From Gnetum montanum (taxonomy: Eukaryota > Streptophyta > Gnetopsida > Gnetales > Gnetaceae): a stretch of DNA of 64,000 nucleotides. A program made the position numbers and the translations under genes. The notes under the pieces are model-generated. The model made no database searches and was not told the origin of the DNA. It saw nothing but the letters and a program-made list of their open reading frames with translations. The stretch's first letter is position 1. Each line of letters starts with the position of its first letter. This document shows, piece after piece, positions 60,034 through 64,000 of this stretch. Where the stretch lies: assembly GCA_015680685.1 (NCBI GenBank), contig MNCI01027262.1, forward strand, positions 1,854,733-1,918,732, written 5' to 3'.

Positions 60034-60047
60034 CCCCCACGACTAAA
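60034..60047 (-). promoter_or_regulatory. Gypsy IV 3' polypurine tract
   Basis: Minus-strand TTTAGTCGTGGGGG, then TA and the LTR start TGATGAGAC. Confidence 0.85.
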
Positions 60048-60294
60048 TAAAAACTCGTCCTCAAGTTACAAGGAGAACAAGATTCAGTGATTACACAGTG
60101 GATAGGTATGGGATTATTAACTAGAAAAAGAAATGGACAATGCCGCTGTGTGGGAAGACACAACACAGAGAAAAAATGCTACAACTACAAAAATGTGGAA
60201 CTCATGTAGTTCCTGGTGGTTGTGGCTCCTCCATGGGTGCTTTCCCTTTGTCACATACTCCAAGCTTTGAAGGTTGATGATGTTGAAGTGTAGC

Positions 60295-62988
60295 CTAGAG
60301 CTTCTCCTCTTCAGTTCGAGGGTCTTGTACCATCCATGCTGATGCTCCGATGTTTGATGGAGTCGGCACTTCCCATGGATAGGGTAGTTGCAGGAACATC
60401 TGATTAGCTTTGACATACCATGCCGTGAACACCCGTCGTTCTTCTTCGTAGGCTCTACCTCTGTCTTTGTATTCGTGAAGTTCTATTAGCCGTTGAGCCA
60501 AGTCGGTTGCCACATCTTTCTGTCCTTGGTAGCTTTCTTTTACCACCGCGAGTTCAGAATTTGCAACATCTAATTTTTCAGCCAACTTCTTTCGCTCTGC
60601 AAATTCTGCTTCATATTGATGTAGGTGGAAGCTACCTACTGCTCGAGCTCTGACCTCGGGCGTCCTACTGTTAACATGGCCAGGTTGGCATATCAAAGGT
60701 TTGCCAACTCCATGTATTCAGTTAAGTCCTAGATTTGCAGGTCCCGATTCTTAATTTCCACCTAGTAAGCATAGGCATAAGTGTCCACAATGGCCCCCCA
60801 ATCAGTGTACTGGGCATTAATGTTGTTGATTTGAGCTTTGGCCATATGGATCTCCTTCTCTAGGATCTGTTTATACATCCCCACCTGATCACGGAAGTGC
60901 TCCTTCAGCTTCTCATGTCGTTTAGCCTCATTCTGCCACGCACTAATCTCGATGGCTGATTTCTATCGAATAGTGCACACCTCCTCCATTGAGAGGGTTC
61001 GATTTTCTCTGGCTAAACGGATTACATCTTGGTTGACTCGAATGAATTGTCCTCGTAGCCGATGAAAGTGCTCATTGAGAACATTCTTTTGCTTCTCCAC
61101 AGAAGTCAACCAAAGGTTATCGGCAACCAACTACTTGTTCTCTTCTTGCAGGGCCTTGAGTGCCTTAAGTTGTGCATGAGTTTACGCCTTTGCTGCAGAG
61201 GCATCCCAAGTGGCCGTCTCCTTTTCTTCTGCCACCTTCTTATTTTCTACAATTAGTTTGGTTAGTTGCTTGGTTTTAAAATTATCCAACTGGTCTGCGG
61301 GAACCAATCGCAAGGGATCCCGCTGTGCTGCTTGTAAGGCGATGAGCTGCTCTTGTAGTTTCTGCACTTTAGGCTCAGCATGCCCAGCCCTTACTTCAGA
61401 TATGACCAGTTTCCCCTTTGTCGAAATGAGGTTCGACTAAATTGCTATTACATCCTGGGGGATGTCAAACAGGGACGTTAAAACTTGTCCTGTTTGTAGC
61501 AATCTGTCCAATACATCCTCATGTTCAGCAGGTGTCATTGAGGTTCCGGCAATGGTTTGAGCATCCTGTGCTCCTGAAAGATCTGCTGGTGGCACAACAG
61601 GTACATTAAAGGACTCCTTGATGTGGTCAGTGACCACCTCAACTGCTCCCACAGCATCCTGGTGTTGCATGACCACCACAGTGGCCCCTTCACCAGTCTC
61701 TAATTGAACTTGAAAAGATGTTGTGTTTCCAGAGATCTGTTGTGACCATCTACTTTCCCCTCCTCCTGTTTGCATTGATAACTCACCCCTTGTGCGATCT
61801 ATTGAAATCGTAGGCTGGTTGGCATCATCGATGACACGGAAGAAATTGGCGTCATCATGACTTCCCCAACTGAACGTCTCAGCAATAGCCCTCAAATGGC
61901 TTATTGACGGTCTATAGTCTTACGGCGGCAACTGATCCTGGCCTGTACCAGGTCCTGCTTCTTGTTGTTGGCTGAGACCTGTGGCTGGAGGTTGACTGGG
62001 TCCTGCAAGTTGAGTTGCAGGGGGTCCAGTCATCTATTCTTCATCTTCTTCATCTGGTCCCAACTCTTCGCCAGTGCTCTTTCTTGGAGCTAGCGCCTTT
62101 AACAATTCAGCGTAAGAAGCATTTTGGGCCTTTTGGTGGACGTCATTTGTATATCCTTGAATACCTGCCCGACGGCACAGTTTTCTGATAAGGTAAGGAA
62201 AAGGAAGTGCCATTTTCCCTGTGTTCCATTCTTCGAATCACCTTAGGATCTCCGTTAAATATAGATGAGGAAGGTTAGCGTTAACCTTTCCCATCAACAC
62301 TGCACATCCTCTTGTCATGTACATTGATATTCTTTTTTAAACCTTTTGTGGGGAAGAGGTGATAGGTTCCGATTTTAAAATAAACTCTCTCTTCCATGGT
62401 CAGCTCACCAAAAGCTTTATCTCTGCCATAAGCCCTTTCTAGCCAATCCTTTCACACATCAGGGTCTGATCGGGTGGATAACCGAGCAACGTGGGGGCTT
62501 GAATTCGGAAGGTTTAACGCTTCCGAAATCGCTTGTGCAGAAAAATCCACTGTCACACCACTAATGTTTACCGTGGTGCCTTGCTCCTTATTATGCCAGA
62601 AGAGGTACATTTCTCCTAAGTACTAGGCACCTTGTTTAGAGAGAATAGGCCATAAGGGAGACCCTTTGAGGTGATCCCTAACAGCCTCAGGAGTGAACTC
62701 TACAAAAGATTCGAAGTTGAGTTCCACAATCACCGAAGCGATTGTGGACTTCGTGTGGATAGCCTGAACACATTCCGGGGGCAACATGAGTTGTTGTCCC
62801 AGTTCAGGCGTAGCTTCTCCTCTTTCTACCTGCCCGGATCGTCTGCTAGGAGGTTCCTCTTGATGGATGCTGAATGAATGCACCTCCTGTTCATTATGTT
62901 GTCCGACAAGGACTTGCCTTCGACCTCTCCTAGGTTGTTTTGCTCCACCTTGGGTTGCACTCTTCTGCTGGGAGCATTTCGGGGCTAT
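60295..62988 (-). pseudogene. Env-position ORF X of gypsy IV
   Basis: The start is at 62988, where ATG is changed to ATA (IAPKCSQQKSATQGGAK). The globular part follows: ASVIVELNFESFVEFTPEAV, SPLWPILSKQG, YLGEMYLF and ERVYFKIGTYHL. A long acidic/Gln-rich middle is open in 61895-61437 (DDANFFRVIDDANQPTISIDR...). A coiled-coil C-terminal half (61367-61182, 60696-60295) has heptad-like Leu/Glu/Lys runs such as KLQEQLIALQAAQ, KKLAEKLDVANSELAVVKES and LAQRLIELHEYK. It is collinear with 29899-32690 and with the fragment at 258-1375. Several stops, but long open stretches remain. The plus-strand open frames here are shadows. Function unknown. Confidence 0.72.
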
Positions 62989-63857
62989 CTGCAATCACAC
63001 GGGCCAGCATTAGTAAGGTTGTTTAAAAAATCAAGTTATACCTTACTACTTGCCTTAATTAAAGATCTTTTATTATTGTGTGATCGTGCCCGAAAATTAT
63101 AATGATGGGTTCTATGACTTAGGTGGATGTGCGTTTTAATATCGCGGTATACTTTAAGGGCGTATGATTTATGGTACAATTTTCTAGGTGTTAGTATTAA
63201 TTACCCTAATTGATGTCCTTTGGGTGATGAAAAATTTCAAAAAATTTAGGCAGTTTTCAGCAAGTGTCTCTCCCCCACGACTAAACTGAACACTCCGTGT
63301 TCAAGTAGGTTCAAATGGAATTCAAATCGGAGTACTAGCACACAAGATATAGCTGAAAAAGCAAGGGTCACTCAAGCGCAAGTCGCAGAGAAAAAATTCA
63401 AAAACTTCCCCCCTCGCGTGAATGGCTAAATGAAGCTAAGTGTTGCGGCGGGGGTTCCTATTTATAGGAACAAGGGACGCGATATCGCGTACGATACATC
63501 GCTTACGCGATATCTCGTGGGACGTGATATCACGTACGCGATATCTCGTCACCACTAAAGGAAGACACTTGAAAGAGATCGAATTTTGAATGATTTTTCT
63601 TGAAATTAATGTGTAAAATGAAGACATTAGCAAGGATTAATGGATTCAAGGGTAATTACATAAATTCGAGAGGCACTTTGAATGATAAAGATGTGAATTT
63701 AACAATTAAAACTTTGGCGGTTATGAAGAAAAGGGAATGTAATGGAATATTGGAACATTGAAGTTTAGAGGGTTAATAAATGGGAAAGAAATTTATGAAA
63801 ACTAAGTTGAGGGTCAAAAATTGTGTGTTTTGGCTAGAGAATTAATGAAGATTACAA
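62989..63857 (-). promoter_or_regulatory. Gypsy IV leader of ORF X: acceptor-like site, second polypurine tract, internal promoter
   Basis: Minus-strand order: GATATC palindromes (63549-63478), TATA box in CCTATAAATAGG (63469-63458), TTTAGTCGTGGGGG (63285-63272), TACTAAT (63015-63009), then GTGTGATTGCAG ending at 62989 next to ORF X. Gypsy I has the same arrangement, and parts of it recur in gypsy V, gypsy III and the fragment at 1-257. Confidence 0.6.
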
Positions 63858-63864
63858 CAAAATT

Positions 63865-63893
63865 ACACAAGTGGGTCCTCCCCAAAGCAGGTT
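63865..63893 (-). other. Conserved spacer block of gypsy IV
   Basis: Minus-strand CTTTGGGGAGGACCCACTT, the same block as in gypsy I (29059), II (20287), III (38341) and V (49594). It is non-coding in all five. Beyond it, 63900-64000 continues collinear with 38240-38340. Confidence 0.75.
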
Positions 63894-64000
63894 TCAACCT
63901 ATTATGCCCTTGTGTAATCACACTTAAAGTGTCCGTGGGCACTAGAAGGGTTAAATGTAATCTGCACTAACTCCACAAAACACACACATGTAAATATCAC

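Larger units (their letters stand above)
59152..64000 (-). mobile_element. Gypsy IV: 3' part of an Athila/Tat-like element, runs off the window
   Basis: On the minus strand, from 64000 downwards: conserved spacer block, internal promoter-like region, polypurine-like tract, acceptor-like site, ORF X, true polypurine tract, 3' LTR 60031-59152. pol would lie beyond 64000. CpG dinucleotides are far more frequent here than in gypsy I, II, III or V, so this copy is probably the youngest. Its ORF X still has stops. Confidence 0.88.

Noticed and set aside
60117..60416. 99-codon minus-strand frame near the gypsy IV 3' end as a separate gene
   Set aside because: It overlaps the end of ORF X and the pre-tract region in another frame, with no homologue in gypsy I.

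Overview
The window is nuclear DNA of a seed plant, most likely a flowering plant. It is AT-rich and dense with old, nested retrotransposons. It holds two broken copies of a type 2 ribosome-inactivating-protein (RIP) lectin gene, plant-type Ty3/gypsy elements with LTRs ending TGATGA...TCATCA, one Ty1/copia element and several non-LTR (LINE) remnants. I cannot name the species. Apart from the RIP copies I see no ordinary host gene. Almost every retroelement reading frame is interrupted by stops and frameshifts.

Layout. 1-1375: fragment of a large retroelement ORF, here called ORF X. 1379-3269 (-): RIP copy 1, with a TATA box, a signal-like N-terminus, one intron, a frameshift, and a 3' end replaced by a 33-bp tandem duplication. 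4220-10200: LINE remnants with a 328-base gap. 10200-40470: one LINE split into three pieces by two insertions. The first is gypsy I (11356-33754, TSD TTAGT), which itself carries gypsy II in reverse orientation (19135-28605, TSD CCCAT). The second is gypsy III (34168-39671, TSD AATGT), a gag-only element whose two LTRs face each other as an inverted pair. 41014-51309: gypsy V. 52289-58800 (-): 3' part of RIP copy 2, split by a copia element (52626-58488, TSD TGGCC). 59152-64000 (-): the 3' part of gypsy IV, which runs off the window.

The gypsy elements share one plan, resembling the Athila/Tat lineage: LTR, a primer-binding site recognisable as decayed tRNA-Asp type, gag with a C-x2-C-x3-H-x4-C knuckle, pol (protease, RT, RNase H, integrase), a spacer, ORF X in the env position, a polypurine tract, LTR. 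Conserved non-coding landmarks recur in the spacer: a block around TTTGGGGAGGACCC, an LTR-like palindrome array with a TATA box, a second copy of the polypurine tract, and a branch-point/acceptor-like motif at the ORF X start codon. They suggest that ORF X has its own expression signals and that there are extra plus-strand priming sites. I consider this the most interesting undescribed feature here.

One stretch (14709-15234), bounded by single Ns, is probably a mis-oriented contig and not a real inverted repeat.
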